This document shows positions 39,619 through 49,519 of a stretch of 64,000 nucleotides of DNA, one piece after another (within the stretch, counting starts at the first letter, position 1; every line of letters starts with the position of its first letter). The DNA is from Thiomicrospira pelophila DSM 1534 (GTDB lineage: Bacteria > Pseudomonadota > Gammaproteobacteria > Thiomicrospirales > Thiomicrospiraceae). A program made the translations under genes and the position numbers. The notes beneath the pieces were generated by a model, which was not told where the DNA came from, searched no databases, and was given only the letters and a program-made list of their open reading frames with translations. The stretch is from contig NZ_JOMR01000001.1 of the NCBI RefSeq assembly GCF_000711195.1, forward strand, positions 62,001 to 126,000, given 5' to 3'.

Positions 39619-40122
39619 TTATTGAGCCATTGGCTGGCTGGTACTCGTTTCGGGCGAATCATATTGAATCGATACCACATAATACACGGCGCGTTTATTC
39701 TCCGGCAAATCCACCGTGACTTCATCCTCAACCGACTTACCCAACAAGGCTTTCGCGACTGGCGAAAAAAGCGAAATATCACCCGGCGTATAACCGGCCT
39801 CGAGCCCACCGACAATCCGATACGTATGCAACTCGCCATCCAGATCTTCTAGCGTCACCCAGGCCCCAAAATAAATTTTGGACTCATTCGCGGGACGATC
39901 GCGCACCACTTTAATGTCTTTTAAATGGCGCTCCAAATAGCGCAAACGCCGATCGGTTTCGCGCAGTTCTTTTTTACGATAAATATACTCGGCGTTTTCC
40001 GACCGATCGCCTTCGGCGGCGGCATCGGCTAACGCGCGCACGATTTCAGGGCGTTTCTTTTTCCACAAGAACACCATTTCCGAACTTAAACGTTGATAAC
40101 CTTCTGGCGTGATATAACTCAT
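39619..40122 (-). CDS. greB: Transcription elongation factor GreB
   Basis: Rescues backtracked RNA polymerase by promoting transcript cleavage. The 167 residues form the N-terminal coiled coil (1-75), with the tip acids Asp39 and Glu42 in AEGDRSENAEYIYRKK, and the C-terminal FKBP-like domain (85-158). The YIYRKK and RRLRYLERHL sequences mark GreB rather than GreA. I chose the ATG at 40122 with AAGGAT properly spaced; a second ATG at 40128 overlaps that site. It lies 27 bases upstream of lplT. Confidence 0.95.
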   Translation of the reverse strand: MSYITPEGYQRLSSEMVFLWKKKRPEIVRALADAAAEGDRSENAEYIYRKKELRETDRRLRYLERHLKDIKVVRDRPANESKIYFGAWVTLEDLDGELHTYRIVGGLEAGYTPGDISLFSPVAKALLGKSVEDEVTVDLPENKRAVYYVVSIQYDSPETSTSQPMAQ

Positions 40123-40318
40123 GGGCATCCTTTTGCATGCGTTTACTCTGCGCTTAGTCTAGTAAAGCCGAGCTAAGAAAGGAAGCCGTATTAGCATCGC
40201 TAGGCGTCAAAGACCTTACAAAAGGTGTTAAAAAATAAGCAAAGTTTGTGTAATTTATGATTTAATTTACCCAAGGGGTTTAAAACCAGGCTGGCTAGTT
40301 TCACTTGCCAACACCGAC

Positions 40319-40330
40319 ACCAGGCCTGGT
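40319..40330. repeat. ACCAGGCCTGGT palindrome, intergenic
   Basis: Perfect 12-mer between divergent greB and the TraF-like gene, 41 bases before the latter's ATG, within its probable leader. Confidence 0.9.
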
Positions 40331-40370
40331 GGTTAAGCCACAAAAGATTCACTAAATAAGGATATTCATA

Positions 40371-41672
40371 ATGATCAAACGCAAACTTTTAGCCGTCGCC
40401 GTTACCGGCGCTTTATCCAGCAGCGCGATGGCATCAACCTTTCACAACGCAGGTTCAATCTTGGGTTATGGCGATGCCGGCAACACCCACACGCTGTTTA
40501 ACAATTTCCAAAACCCAGCTTCTCTGGGCGGCGATACGTCTAAACGTCTATGGGGTTTAGGGGCCAGTGGTAGTATTGAAATTGAATACACTGGCATGGC
40601 GGGCATTGATGGGGATACTGAAAGCCTACAAAATGATTTTGATAATGTCGCAATTGATTTTTTTAATAATGTTTATGCTGATCAAGCTGAAGCTGAAGCC
40701 GCGCTTGGCCAATCAGTAGATAATTATCTCGATCAATTCCGTGCTCTAGGCATGAATGTTCAAGCTGGTGTATCCGTACCTTTAGTGGTTCAAACCACTA
40801 ACTGGGGTGGCTTTATGCTAGCTGCCTCGGTTACTTCTGGTTCGTCAACAGGCTTTGTTCAAGTCGCACCGGCTTCTGTAACAGTTGACACTTCAACTCC
40901 AGGCTCAGAACAAGCAACGGCCACAACTAATGCTGGCTTTACCGTAACGGGTTACCAAATGACCGAACTAACCCTAGGCTACGGCATGGATTTAGATCGC
41001 TACTTTAAAATTGGTAATGGCAGCATGAATGCTGGTGTTCGTTTTAAAATGCTTACCGCCGGTTTTAACCACTATGCGTTTGAATTAGACGGCATTATCA
41101 ATGACTCACAGGCGGATTTTGGCGATGATTTGTCTGACGGTATTGAAGATTCGATGACGTTTGACAACACGAGCTCAGCGATGGCGGTTGACCTAGGCCT
41201 ACAATACAATGCTAAAAACTATATGTTAGGTGTCACACTGGAAAACATCAATTCGCCAAGTTTTGACTATACAGCTGTTGGCACCAATAACGCAGCGCAA
41301 ACCTTAATGGACTCTGGTTATCTAGCCAAAGACATTACCCTTGATGCAAAAGGCCGTGTAGAAGGTGCGTATTTCTCTCAAAACCGTCGCTGGACCTTGG
41401 CTGGTTTTTATGACTTAAACAAAACCATGGCAATTTCAGGTTTAGAAACTCAAAAAGCTGGCGTATCAGCTTCTTACGCTTCTAATATTTGGTTTGCACC
41501 CGATTTACGTGTTGGTTACACCAATGAAAGCGCAGGCAACGCAATGTCTCGTATTCACGGTGGCTTAACGGTTGGGCCAATCAGCTTAGACCTTGCTCTA
41601 AACTCTACAAACTTTGAGGAGTTTGAAGACAACTCTATTGCCGCTAACGTAGCCGTAGAATTCAAATTCTAA
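40371..41672 (+). CDS. TraF-like outer-membrane protein (conjugal transfer TraF_2 family)
   Basis: A 433-residue exported protein: signal peptide MIKRKLLAVAVTGALSSSAMAS, then FHNAGSILGYGDAGNTHTLF and NPASLGG, which recall the family annotated as conjugal transfer TraF. It is rich in beta strands and ends AVEFKF, as in outer-membrane barrels of the FadL/PorV type. No conjugation genes are nearby, so a transfer role is not implied. TAAGGATAT precedes the ATG, and a strong terminator follows. Confidence 0.75.
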   Translation: MIKRKLLAVAVTGALSSSAMASTFHNAGSILGYGDAGNTHTLFNNFQNPASLGGDTSKRLWGLGASGSIEIEYTGMAGIDGDTESLQNDFDNVAIDFFNNVYADQAEAEAALGQSVDNYLDQFRALGMNVQAGVSVPLVVQTTNWGGFMLAASVTSGSSTGFVQVAPASVTVDTSTPGSEQATATTNAGFTVTGYQMTELTLGYGMDLDRYFKIGNGSMNAGVRFKMLTAGFNHYAFELDGIINDSQADFGDDLSDGIEDSMTFDNTSSAMAVDLGLQYNAKNYMLGVTLENINSPSFDYTAVGTNNAAQTLMDSGYLAKDITLDAKGRVEGAYFSQNRRWTLAGFYDLNKTMAISGLETQKAGVSASYASNIWFAPDLRVGYTNESAGNAMSRIHGGLTVGPISLDLALNSTNFEEFEDNSIAANVAVEFKF

Positions 41673-41694
41673 AGCTAAGAGCAAAGCTACAAAC

Positions 41695-41722
41695 AAAAAA
41701 CCCCGCTATCGCGGGGTTTTTT
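41695..41722 (+). terminator. Rho-independent terminator, probably bidirectional
   Basis: Stem CCCCGC/GCGGGG with TATC loop, T6 on one side and A6 on the other. It lies between convergent TraF-like and prlC genes. The stem is the same as in the porin terminator at 28025. Confidence 0.93.
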
Positions 41723-41791
41723 GTGCCTGAAAATCAATCAATGCTTCATCACCAGGACTGGTGGTAAGGAATTAAAAGCATGTCCAACGTT

Positions 41792-43828
41792 TTAAGCCGC
41801 AATGCCCGAATGTCTTAACAAGGCGGCAATATCCGGTTCGCGACCGCGGAAGGCTTTAAATAACACCATCGGATCAACCGAACCACCGGCGGCTAAAATG
41901 GTGTTTTTAAATTTGCGCCCGGTATCCACATCTAAAATGCCTTGTTCTTCAAACAAGCTAAACGCATCCGCTGATAAGACTTCCGCCCATTTGTAGCTAA
42001 AGTAACCCGCCGCATAACCACCGGCAAAAATATGGCTAAAACTATTCGCAAACCGGTTGTAACTCGGTGGTTGAATCACGGCGACTTCATCACGCACTCG
42101 CTGAATCACTGCTTGCACCGGCTCAACGGCTTGCGGGTTGTATTCGGCATGCAGTAAAAAGTCGAATAAGGAAAACTCCAACTGGCGCACCATCATCATC
42201 GCGGATTGGAAATGCCGACTTTGTTTGAGCGATTCAAATAAATCATCCGGTAAAGGTTCGCCACTATCGACATGGCCGGAGATTAAATCCAGCCCTTCGC
42301 GCTCCCAACAAAAGTTTTCCATAAACTGCGATGGCAACTCGACCGCATCCCAAGGTACGCCGTTAATACCGGAAATATCCATGTGTTCCATTTCAGTCAA
42401 CATGTGATGTAAGCCGTGACCAAATTCATGGAATAAAGTGGTGACTTCGTCGTGCGTTAAACACGCTGGCTTTGAACCAATTGGCGGTGTGAAGTTACAA
42501 ATTAAGTGTGCGACCGGCACTTGCACGTCGCCATTCGGGTGACGCCAACGAGTTTGCACCGTATCCATCCACGCGCCGCCGCGTTTGTTTTCGCGCGCGT
42601 ATAAATCTAAATAAAACCCGGCCACTAATTGGTTTTGTTCATCTCTTAGTTCGTAAAACCGTACATCGTCATGCCAAACCGACACGCCACTGACTTGCAC
42701 GGCTTGCACACCAAACAGACGTTCGACAATTGTAAACAAGCCGCTTAAGGTTTGTTCAACGGGGAAATAGGGCTTTAATATTTCTTGCGACAAACTAAGA
42801 CGTTGTTGTTTGAGTTTATCGCTGACGTAGGTGATATCCCAAGGCTGTAAGTCATTTAAACCCAGTTGCGTTTGGGCAAACTCACGCAGATTTTTTAGGT
42901 CTTGTTGCGCTTGCGGTTTGGCTTGGCGTGCTAAATCGCGCAAGAATCCAATTACTTGATCGGTCGACTCCACCATTTTGGTGGCGAGCGAACGCTCGGC
43001 ATAGTTGTTAAACCCAAGCAATAAGGCCAGCTGGTGACGCAGTTGACGAATCTCGTCAATATTGGCGCTGTTATCTAGCTCTGGATTATCCGCTTGGTCG
43101 GAAGCGCGTGTTGAAAAAGCACGATAAACTTCTTCACGCAAAGCGCGATTGTCGGCGTGCGTCATGACGGCTAAATAGCTGGGAAAGTCTAAGGTGACGC
43201 GCCAGCCATCCAACTGTTTCTGCTGGGCGTATTGTTGCAATAAACCCATCGCGGATTCGGGCAATCCGGCTAACTCGGCTGCATCCGTAATATGTTTTGA
43301 CCAGGCCTGGGTAGCTTTTAAAACCTGATTGCCAAACTGGCTAGAAAGCTGCGATAAACGCTGGCTGATTTGCTTATATTCCGCTTGTTGCGCTGGTGCA
43401 AGCGCGATGCCGGATAAACGGAAATCACGCAACGCATTATCCACCACTTTTTTCTGCGCAATATTTAAGGTTGCATAAGCGGAACTTTTCGCCAGCGCTT
43501 CAAAACGCGCAAACAGCGCTTGGTTTTGGCCAACTTCGGTATGGTATTCGGTAACTTTTTGCAAACACGCGTCGTAGGCCGCGTGCCAATCATCCGCGTT
43601 ACGCACCGCATCTAAATGCCCGATCGGCTCCCAAATGGATTCAAAACCATGCTCGATTTGCTCCATCGGTTCGACCAGATTTTGCCAGCTCGGTGGTTCG
43701 TCACAGGCGACAATTTGCGCGAGTTTTTGACGGCTGTCGGCCAGCAACTGATCTACTTTCGCTTCGATTTGATCGGCTTGCAGGGCATTAAAATCAGGCA
43801 GTAATTCAATTAAGCTTGATGTTTGCAT
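41792..43828 (-). CDS. prlC: Oligopeptidase A
   Basis: Zinc metallopeptidase of family M3 that degrades signal peptides and other small peptides in the cytoplasm. The 678 residues match the family length. The zinc site HEFGHGLHH is near 465-473, with the downstream Glu ligand in the helix containing SQFMENFCWE. The C-terminal NRFANSFSHIFAGGYAAGYFSYKWAEVLSAD block, which has the substrate Tyr and His, is well kept. One repeat relative encodes ATQAWSKH in the N-terminal half. Confidence 0.97.
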   Translation of the reverse strand: MQTSSLIELLPDFNALQADQIEAKVDQLLADSRQKLAQIVACDEPPSWQNLVEPMEQIEHGFESIWEPIGHLDAVRNADDWHAAYDACLQKVTEYHTEVGQNQALFARFEALAKSSAYATLNIAQKKVVDNALRDFRLSGIALAPAQQAEYKQISQRLSQLSSQFGNQVLKATQAWSKHITDAAELAGLPESAMGLLQQYAQQKQLDGWRVTLDFPSYLAVMTHADNRALREEVYRAFSTRASDQADNPELDNSANIDEIRQLRHQLALLLGFNNYAERSLATKMVESTDQVIGFLRDLARQAKPQAQQDLKNLREFAQTQLGLNDLQPWDITYVSDKLKQQRLSLSQEILKPYFPVEQTLSGLFTIVERLFGVQAVQVSGVSVWHDDVRFYELRDEQNQLVAGFYLDLYARENKRGGAWMDTVQTRWRHPNGDVQVPVAHLICNFTPPIGSKPACLTHDEVTTLFHEFGHGLHHMLTEMEHMDISGINGVPWDAVELPSQFMENFCWEREGLDLISGHVDSGEPLPDDLFESLKQSRHFQSAMMMVRQLEFSLFDFLLHAEYNPQAVEPVQAVIQRVRDEVAVIQPPSYNRFANSFSHIFAGGYAAGYFSYKWAEVLSADAFSLFEEQGILDVDTGRKFKNTILAAGGSVDPMVLFKAFRGREPDIAALLRHSGIAA
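43300..43311. repeat. ACCAGGCCTGG palindrome (11 of 12 bases), in prlC
   Basis: ACCAGGCCTGGG: the inner ten bases are palindromic and only the last base differs. It encodes Gln-Ala-Trp. Confidence 0.75.
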
Positions 43829-43883
43829 TGCGTTTTCTCACTATTAAAAATGTGGATAGATTATAACGCAAGTCTCACTAACC

Positions 43884-43895
43884 ACCAGGCCTGGT
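43884..43895. repeat. ACCAGGCCTGGT palindrome, intergenic
   Basis: Perfect 12-mer (14-bp with C/G flanks) between divergent prlC and ybiT; it may overlap either promoter. Confidence 0.9.
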
Positions 43896-43982
43896 GCTTG
43901 GTTAATCGGGTTGCCCATTCGCTATATTGTGTTAAAACGAGTAGAATGCGCGCTCACCTTTGATTTAACAGGAAATAATGCT

Positions 43983-45575
43983 TTGATCTCTACCGCGAAT
44001 ATCACCATGCAATTCGGCGAAAAGCCGCTATTTGAAAACATCTCGATTAAATTTGGCGGCGGTAACCGCTATGGTTTAATTGGCGCAAATGGCTGCGGCA
44101 AGTCCACCTTTATGAAAATTTTAGGGGGCGATTTAGAATCGACCGCTGGCCAGGTGATGCTCGACCCGAACGAACGTTTGGGTAAATTACGTCAGGATCA
44201 GTTTGCGTACGAAAGCTTTAGCGTAATCGATACCGTAATTATGGGCCACAGCGAACTGTGGGAAGTAAAAAAGGAACGTGACCGCATTTATGGCCTGGCC
44301 GAAATGTCGGAAGAAGACGGTTTAAAAGTCGCCGAATTGGAAGTGGAGTTTGGCGAAATGGACGGTTATACCGCGGATGCTCGCGCTGGCGAATTGTTAT
44401 TGGGGCTAGAGATTCCAGTTGAAATGCATTATGGCCCAATGTCAGAAGTCGCCCCCGGCTGGAAACTGCGTGTGTTATTGGCGCAGGCGTTGTTTTCTGA
44501 CCCAGATATTTTGTTGCTTGACGAGCCGACCAACAACTTGGATATCAACACGATTCGTTGGTTGGAAACTATTTTAAACTCGCGCAACAGCACCATGGTT
44601 ATCATTTCGCACGATCGCCACTTTTTAAACAGTGTCTGTACCCACATGGCCGATTTGGATTATGGCGAATTGCGTGTGTATCCGGGTAATTATGACGACT
44701 ATATGATGGCCTCTACTCAAGTGCGCGAACAATTATTGTCTGACAATGCGAAGAAAAAAGCTCAAATTGCCGAGTTAAAAACGTTTGTGAGCCGTTTTTC
44801 GGCCAACGCGTCGAAAGCGAAACAAGCGACCTCACGCGCTAAGCAGATCGACAAAATTGAACTAGCGGAAGTCAAACCTTCTAGCCGCATGAACCCATTT
44901 ATTCGTTTTGAGCAGGACAAAAAACTGTTCCGTTTGGCGGTTGAATGCGACAACGTCAGCAAAACCTTTGACACCACGCCAGTGTTAAACCGTTTTAGCA
45001 GCATGGTCGAAGCCGGTGAAAAAGTGGCGATCATCGGCCCGAACGGCATTGGTAAAACCACGTTGTTACGCGCATTAGTAGGTGATATCGAGTTAGATTC
45101 CGGCAAAGTTAAATGGGCTGAAAACGCCAGTATTGGCTATTACGCGCAGGATCACGCGCACGAATTTGCAATTGATATGACCTTATTCGACTGGATGAGT
45201 CAATGGAAACAACCTACCGATGACGAACAAGCGATTCGCGCCATTTTGGGTCGTTTATTGTTTACACAAAAAGACATAGATAAATCGGTCAAGGTGTTAT
45301 CGGGCGGTGAAAAAGGTCGCATGATGTTTGGCAAGCTAATGCTGGAAAAACCAAACGTACTGTTAATGGACGAACCCACGAACCATATGGATATGGAATC
45401 GATTGAATCCTTAAACCAAGCCTTGGTGGATTATCCAGGAACCGTGGTGTTTGTTAGCCACGACCGTGAATTCGTATCTTCACTCGCGCAACGCTTGTGG
45501 GTGATGTCACCAGAAGACATTGAGGACTTTAACGATAACTATGATGCTTACTTAACCCACAAAGGATTTGTGTAG
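43983..45575 (+). CDS. ybiT: ABC-F family ATPase, YbiT type
   Basis: Soluble twin-ATPase of the ABC-F family, which binds ribosomes and modulates translation. The 530 residues closely follow E. coli YbiT as I recall it. Walker A sites are GANGCGKST (34-42) and GPNGIGKTT; Walker B ends [11 protein letters not shown] and [12 protein letters not shown] chose a TTG start at 43983, giving [12 protein letters not shown], because AGGAAA lies nine bases upstream and the family begins there. The frame is open 24 codons further with no ribosome site. The interdomain linker carries [16 protein letters not shown]. Confidence 0.93.
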   Translation: MISTANITMQFGEKPLFENISIKFGGGNRYGLIGANGCGKSTFMKILGGDLESTAGQVMLDPNERLGKLRQDQFAYESFSVIDTVIMGHSELWEVKKERDRIYGLAEMSEEDGLKVAELEVEFGEMDGYTADARAGELLLGLEIPVEMHYGPMSEVAPGWKLRVLLAQALFSDPDILLLDEPTNNLDINTIRWLETILNSRNSTMVIISHDRHFLNSVCTHMADLDYGELRVYPGNYDDYMMASTQVREQLLSDNAKKKAQIAELKTFVSRFSANASKAKQATSRAKQIDKIELAEVKPSSRMNPFIRFEQDKKLFRLAVECDNVSKTFDTTPVLNRFSSMVEAGEKVAIIGPNGIGKTTLLRALVGDIELDSGKVKWAENASIGYYAQDHAHEFAIDMTLFDWMSQWKQPTDDEQAIRAILGRLLFTQKDIDKSVKVLSGGEKGRMMFGKLMLEKPNVLLMDEPTNHMDMESIESLNQALVDYPGTVVFVSHDREFVSSLAQRLWVMSPEDIEDFNDNYDAYLTHKGFV

Positions 45576-45738
45576 CTAAATTTTAGGTCGGGGCACTCGC
45601 ACCCGGCCTTCTAAGCAAATAATTCAAATATTTTTTTCGATAGTTTTAGTCATATTTATAGCCCATCTTATAAGAAATAATCTCCCAATTTTAAGCGATT
45701 ATTTTGTCAAGCCATTGAAAGCGCTGAACTTATTCATC

Positions 45739-45750
45739 ACCAGGCCTGGT
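45739..45750. repeat. ACCAGGCCTGGT palindrome, intergenic
   Basis: Perfect 12-mer (14-bp with C/G flanks), 13 bases upstream of a TTGACA -35-like element. Confidence 0.9.
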
Positions 45751-45763
45751 GGTCTAAAATTAT

Positions 45764-45792
45764 TTGACATCAATTTTTTATACAACTGTATT
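45764..45792 (+). promoter_or_regulatory. Sigma70-like promoter
   Basis: Perfect -35 TTGACA at 45764-45769, a 17-base spacer, and TGTATT (four of six bases) as -10 at 45787-45792. It would give a leader of about 75 bases for the GGDEF/EAL gene. Confidence 0.5.
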
Positions 45793-45872
45793 GGGTTATA
45801 ACGGTTTTTTATTAGCAGGCCTGGCTAGGCTTCACTATACTGCACGTCTTATTCGAATTTGAAACGCATCTA

Positions 45873-48458
45873 ATGAAACCCACTAGCATCAAAAAATTGA
45901 TTTTAATGGGCGCTTTTGTCGCCTCGATTGCGCTGTTTGGCTTGTCCTATTTAGTCGCCTCAAACATATTTGAACGCGTACTGACTCAAAACGCTCAAAA
46001 AGGCGCGGTAACGCTATCACAGCTCACTTTCGACAAGATGTATGAAGTGATGAGCCAAGGCTGGAGCCGCGACCAACTCAACCAGTTTTTAGAAGAAACT
46101 CAGCAAGCTTATCAACGCTCGGATATTGAAATCGATATTTACCGCAGTGAATTAGTTTCGAGCTTATACGGCGAACTCAAACAAGACATGAACAAAGACG
46201 TTAAGCAATGGATTAGCCCAGTGTTTCGAAATGGTGAAGCGGCCGTGCACGCCAAAGGCGATGTGCGTTTAAGTTTGTTGCCATTAAAAGCTGAGGCGCG
46301 CTGTTTGAGCTGCCACGCGAATGCTCAAGAAGGTGAAGTATTGGGGATTATGCATATCTCACAAGATTTAGGCTCGGAGATAAAAGAGGCTAAAACCCAG
46401 TTTTTCTGGTTTTTCTTGATGCTGTTGCCCTTGCCTTTATTGATGGCTTATTTCATTGGTTTGAAGCTTACTTCGGTATTAAACAAAGCCATCTCTACCC
46501 TTCACAATCAAGTGCAAAGTATTCAAAAGGTCCGCGACCTGAAAGACATTGAACCAAATGCCCTCTTTTCCGAATACAGCGAGTTTCAACAACTGGGCGA
46601 GCAGTTCCAAGGCCTGGCTGAAAAACTTCAAACCGTGGCGGTAGACCGCGATATTTTGGAGTTTGAAATTCAACTGTTGGATAAATTTATTATCACCTCC
46701 GAAGTGGTCAAAGATTGGAAAGAACATATCAATCATCTGATTATTGAGATGACCAAAATTCTGCCGATGTATGCCTTGTTTGTGGTTTTCCGCACCGATG
46801 ATGAAGAACGCTTTGCAATGGAAATTTTTTGGGCAGGCGTGCCAACCGATTCAATGAAACAGATGTTTGAAGACTCGGCTTGTGAACAAATTAAAAATCA
46901 TCCCATACTGCGTCATGACCCAACCATCGATATTCATCATTCGATTGCCGATGAAAGTCGCTCATTACGAGAAAATGCGCTCGACATCGAACTGCAAACC
47001 AAAAGCTTAATGCTCGACACGCCCAAGATTGGTGGTGTGGTGGGGATTGGTGTGCAATCGTTGGTTGGCCAAGACTTGACGCGTGCGATGGTGATTGAAA
47101 GTATTTTGACCACACTAATTAACGTGGTCGGTTCGATTAAAGCGATTAACAAATACACCCACGATTTGGAATATTACGCCACCCGCGATCCATTAACTAA
47201 CCTCTTTAACCAGCGCGTGTTTAATGAGATGCTTGAATACGAACAAGGACGCGCAGATCGTAAAAATTATGATTTTTCTTTATTGGTGTTGGACTTTGAT
47301 AACTTTAAAAACATCAATGATCGATTTGGGCATGCGTTTGGCGATTTAATGTTACAAAGCTTTGCGACCCAGGTGCACGATATTTTGCGCCCTGGCGATG
47401 TGTTTGGACGCTATGGTGGCGATGAATTTGTGGTGTTATTACCTGAAACCAATTTAAACCAAGCCTATGATGTGGCGCAACGCGTATTGGATCAGGTGCA
47501 TAAAATAGAAGAAACCGCGTATAACAACCAACGCGTGCATATGGCCTGCTCAATCGGGTTGGCGAGTTACCCGGAACACGCCGACTCCACCAAAGAGCTG
47601 TTTGTAGTAGCCGACAATATGATGTACAAAAGTAAACAAACGGGTAAAGATCAAATTTCGATACCAACCGATGATGAATTGCACGATTTGTATCACCGCA
47701 ATACCGAAAAAACCTCGTTTTTGTTGGACGTATTAGAAAATGAATCCTCAATCGAAGCCCACTTCCAGCCGATTTTAAGCATCGCGAACGAGCAGCCAAA
47801 AGTGGGCGTGCATGAACTGCTGATGCGCATTCGACACAAAGGCCGCTTAGTCACCGCGAATGAGTTTATTGATGTGGCTGAAAACATGGGCATTGTGCAT
47901 AAACTCGATTATATTTTAATTAAACAAGCCTTTAAGAAAATGCGTGACGCCAACTATAAAGGTCTGTTGTTTATTAATTTATCGCCCAAGGCGATGATCT
48001 TAAATGAGTTTATTAATCAGGTTAAAACCCTGGCACAGGAATTTAATATTTCGCCAGATTGCATTGTGTTTGAGCTGACCGAACGCGAAACGGTGCGCAA
48101 TATAAGCTTGCTAGAAAAGTTTGTGCGCGATCTCAAGTTTGAAGGTTTCCGTTTTGCGATTGATGATTTTGGTTCCGGCTTTTCATCTTTCCATTATTTA
48201 AAACATTTCCCAATCGATTATTTAAAAATTGAAGGCGAATTTATTAGCAATATGCTGCACGATCGGATTGACCACGCGTTTGTTGAAAGTGCGGTCGCCC
48301 TTGCCCAGTCAATTGGGATTGAAACCGTGGCCGAATTTGTGGAAGATCGTGAAACACTGGATGCGGTTAAAAAGCTCGGCATTCATTATGCACAAGGTTA
48401 TTTTGTCGGCTTCCCAGCTGCTGAGTTTATGCAACAGGTTCCTGAGCATGTAAAATAG
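45873..48458 (+). CDS. Haem-c sensing GGDEF-EAL c-di-GMP protein (DUF3365-like sensor)
   Basis: An 861-residue membrane protein. Helix 1 (about 9-30) and helix 2 (about 175-198) bracket a periplasmic DUF3365/Tll0287-like domain with a c-type haem motif CLSCH at 144-148. A coiled linker, a GAF-like region (about 265-425) and GGDEF at 515-519 follow. The RPGD inhibitory site stands five residues ahead of GGDEF. The EAL domain reads ELL at 648-650 instead of EAL, but IDDFGSGFSS, LKIEGEF and AEFVED are kept. Redox or gas sensing through the haem is likely from the family. It may be cotranscribed with the next two genes. Confidence 0.92.
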   Translation: MKPTSIKKLILMGAFVASIALFGLSYLVASNIFERVLTQNAQKGAVTLSQLTFDKMYEVMSQGWSRDQLNQFLEETQQAYQRSDIEIDIYRSELVSSLYGELKQDMNKDVKQWISPVFRNGEAAVHAKGDVRLSLLPLKAEARCLSCHANAQEGEVLGIMHISQDLGSEIKEAKTQFFWFFLMLLPLPLLMAYFIGLKLTSVLNKAISTLHNQVQSIQKVRDLKDIEPNALFSEYSEFQQLGEQFQGLAEKLQTVAVDRDILEFEIQLLDKFIITSEVVKDWKEHINHLIIEMTKILPMYALFVVFRTDDEERFAMEIFWAGVPTDSMKQMFEDSACEQIKNHPILRHDPTIDIHHSIADESRSLRENALDIELQTKSLMLDTPKIGGVVGIGVQSLVGQDLTRAMVIESILTTLINVVGSIKAINKYTHDLEYYATRDPLTNLFNQRVFNEMLEYEQGRADRKNYDFSLLVLDFDNFKNINDRFGHAFGDLMLQSFATQVHDILRPGDVFGRYGGDEFVVLLPETNLNQAYDVAQRVLDQVHKIEETAYNNQRVHMACSIGLASYPEHADSTKELFVVADNMMYKSKQTGKDQISIPTDDELHDLYHRNTEKTSFLLDVLENESSIEAHFQPILSIANEQPKVGVHELLMRIRHKGRLVTANEFIDVAENMGIVHKLDYILIKQAFKKMRDANYKGLLFINLSPKAMILNEFINQVKTLAQEFNISPDCIVFELTERETVRNISLLEKFVRDLKFEGFRFAIDDFGSGFSSFHYLKHFPIDYLKIEGEFISNMLHDRIDHAFVESAVALAQSIGIETVAEFVEDRETLDAVKKLGIHYAQGYFVGFPAAEFMQQVPEHVK

Positions 48459-48532
48459 TCGAAAAACCGACACGATAATTACAAAAACGTATAAAATCAG
48501 TTTAAACCTTTTTGATTTGGCTGGGGCTAACC

Positions 48533-49519
48533 ATGATTTCGCAACACCTCCCATCTTTGAGTCGGCGTCAACTGCTGCAACTCTCCGGCGCTTCCTTGCT
48601 GGCACCGCTTCTACAGGGGTGTGGGCCAAAAGAACCATTGGTTGTCGCTGGACACCCTTGGCCTGGTTACGAAATCTTTTTTATGGCACGTGATTTAGGC
48701 TGGCTCCCCATCCAAGGTATGCAATGCTTGGATAACGCGAATGCCTCCGAAAGTATGCAAGCTATTCGTGATGGGCGTGCGCAAGCGGCGATGCTTACCC
48801 TGGATGAAATGATCCGCTTATGCAGTGAAGGTTTTGATTTACGCGTGGCGATGATTTTTGATATTTCAGTGGGTGCCGATGTGGTCATTACTAAACCGGG
48901 CATCAACCATGCTCAAGATTTAGTCGGCAAAACGATTGGCTATGAAGCCTCTGCATTAGGGGCTTTGATGTTGCACGAGTTTCTTAGCCACAGCATTTTG
49001 GATCGCAGTGAGGTAAACTTGATTGATTTACCACATGATCAGCACAACCAGGCCTGGTTAAATGGTGAAGTGGATGCACTGATCACTTATGAACCCAATG
49101 CTACCAAGTTACTTAAATCCGGTGGACAGCGTTTGTTTGACAGCAAACAAATTCCTGACAAAATCTTTGATTTATTAGTGGTGACAGCCGATGCCGCTCA
49201 ACGCCATAAAGTGGTGTTACACGACATAATCGACATTCATTTCAAAGCGCTCCATCACTTCCGCACCAACCCTATGGACTCGGCCCATCGCATTGCTAAA
49301 CGCATGGACATATCCACGGAAGACTTGAGACAGGTTTACCGTGGCCTTTTAATCCCTGATGCCTTAGCCAACTATGCTTATCTATCCAATCAAGATTTGC
49401 GTATGATTCAAGCGGCCTCTCATCTGGTTAAAGTAATGCACGATGCCGGCATTATTGTCGACGATTGCGACTTGCGCACCATCTTTACCAACGAATTTAT
49501 TCCCAAGGAACGTTTATGA
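48533..49519 (+). CDS. NMT1/THI5-like substrate-binding lipoprotein
   Basis: A 328-residue periplasmic binding protein of the NMT1/SsuA-like class. The N-terminus has twin arginines (SRRQLLQLSGASLLAPLLQGC), with lipobox Cys30, so it is probably a lipoprotein and perhaps Tat-exported. AGHPWPGYEIFFMA and VDALITYEPNATKLL are typical ligand-domain segments. No permease or ATPase gene is adjacent. Instead, its stop codon overlaps the start of a PhnD-GGDEF-EAL sensor (ATGA), so a signalling role is likely. I chose the ATG at 48533. One repeat copy encodes NQAWLNG. Confidence 0.85.
   Translation: MISQHLPSLSRRQLLQLSGASLLAPLLQGCGPKEPLVVAGHPWPGYEIFFMARDLGWLPIQGMQCLDNANASESMQAIRDGRAQAAMLTLDEMIRLCSEGFDLRVAMIFDISVGADVVITKPGINHAQDLVGKTIGYEASALGALMLHEFLSHSILDRSEVNLIDLPHDQHNQAWLNGEVDALITYEPNATKLLKSGGQRLFDSKQIPDKIFDLLVVTADAAQRHKVVLHDIIDIHFKALHHFRTNPMDSAHRIAKRMDISTEDLRQVYRGLLIPDALANYAYLSNQDLRMIQAASHLVKVMHDAGIIVDDCDLRTIFTNEFIPKERL
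49047..49058. repeat. ACCAGGCCTGGT palindrome, in binding-protein gene
   Basis: Perfect 12-mer (14-bp with A/T flanks) encoding Gln-Ala-Trp. Confidence 0.9.

Larger units (their letters stand above)
45576..45872. other. Intergenic stretch before the haem-c GGDEF/EAL gene
   Basis: About 297 bases with no gene. A weak hairpin AGGTCGGG/CCCGGCCT at 45585-45609 without a T-run may end ybiT. A perfect repeat copy (45739) and a near copy GCAGGCCTGGC (45816) flank a promoter-like sequence. Confidence 0.5.

Noticed and set aside
40371-41672. Conjugation or plasmid-transfer locus based on the TraF-like gene
   Set aside because: No other transfer gene is nearby, and the protein looks like an outer-membrane barrel.
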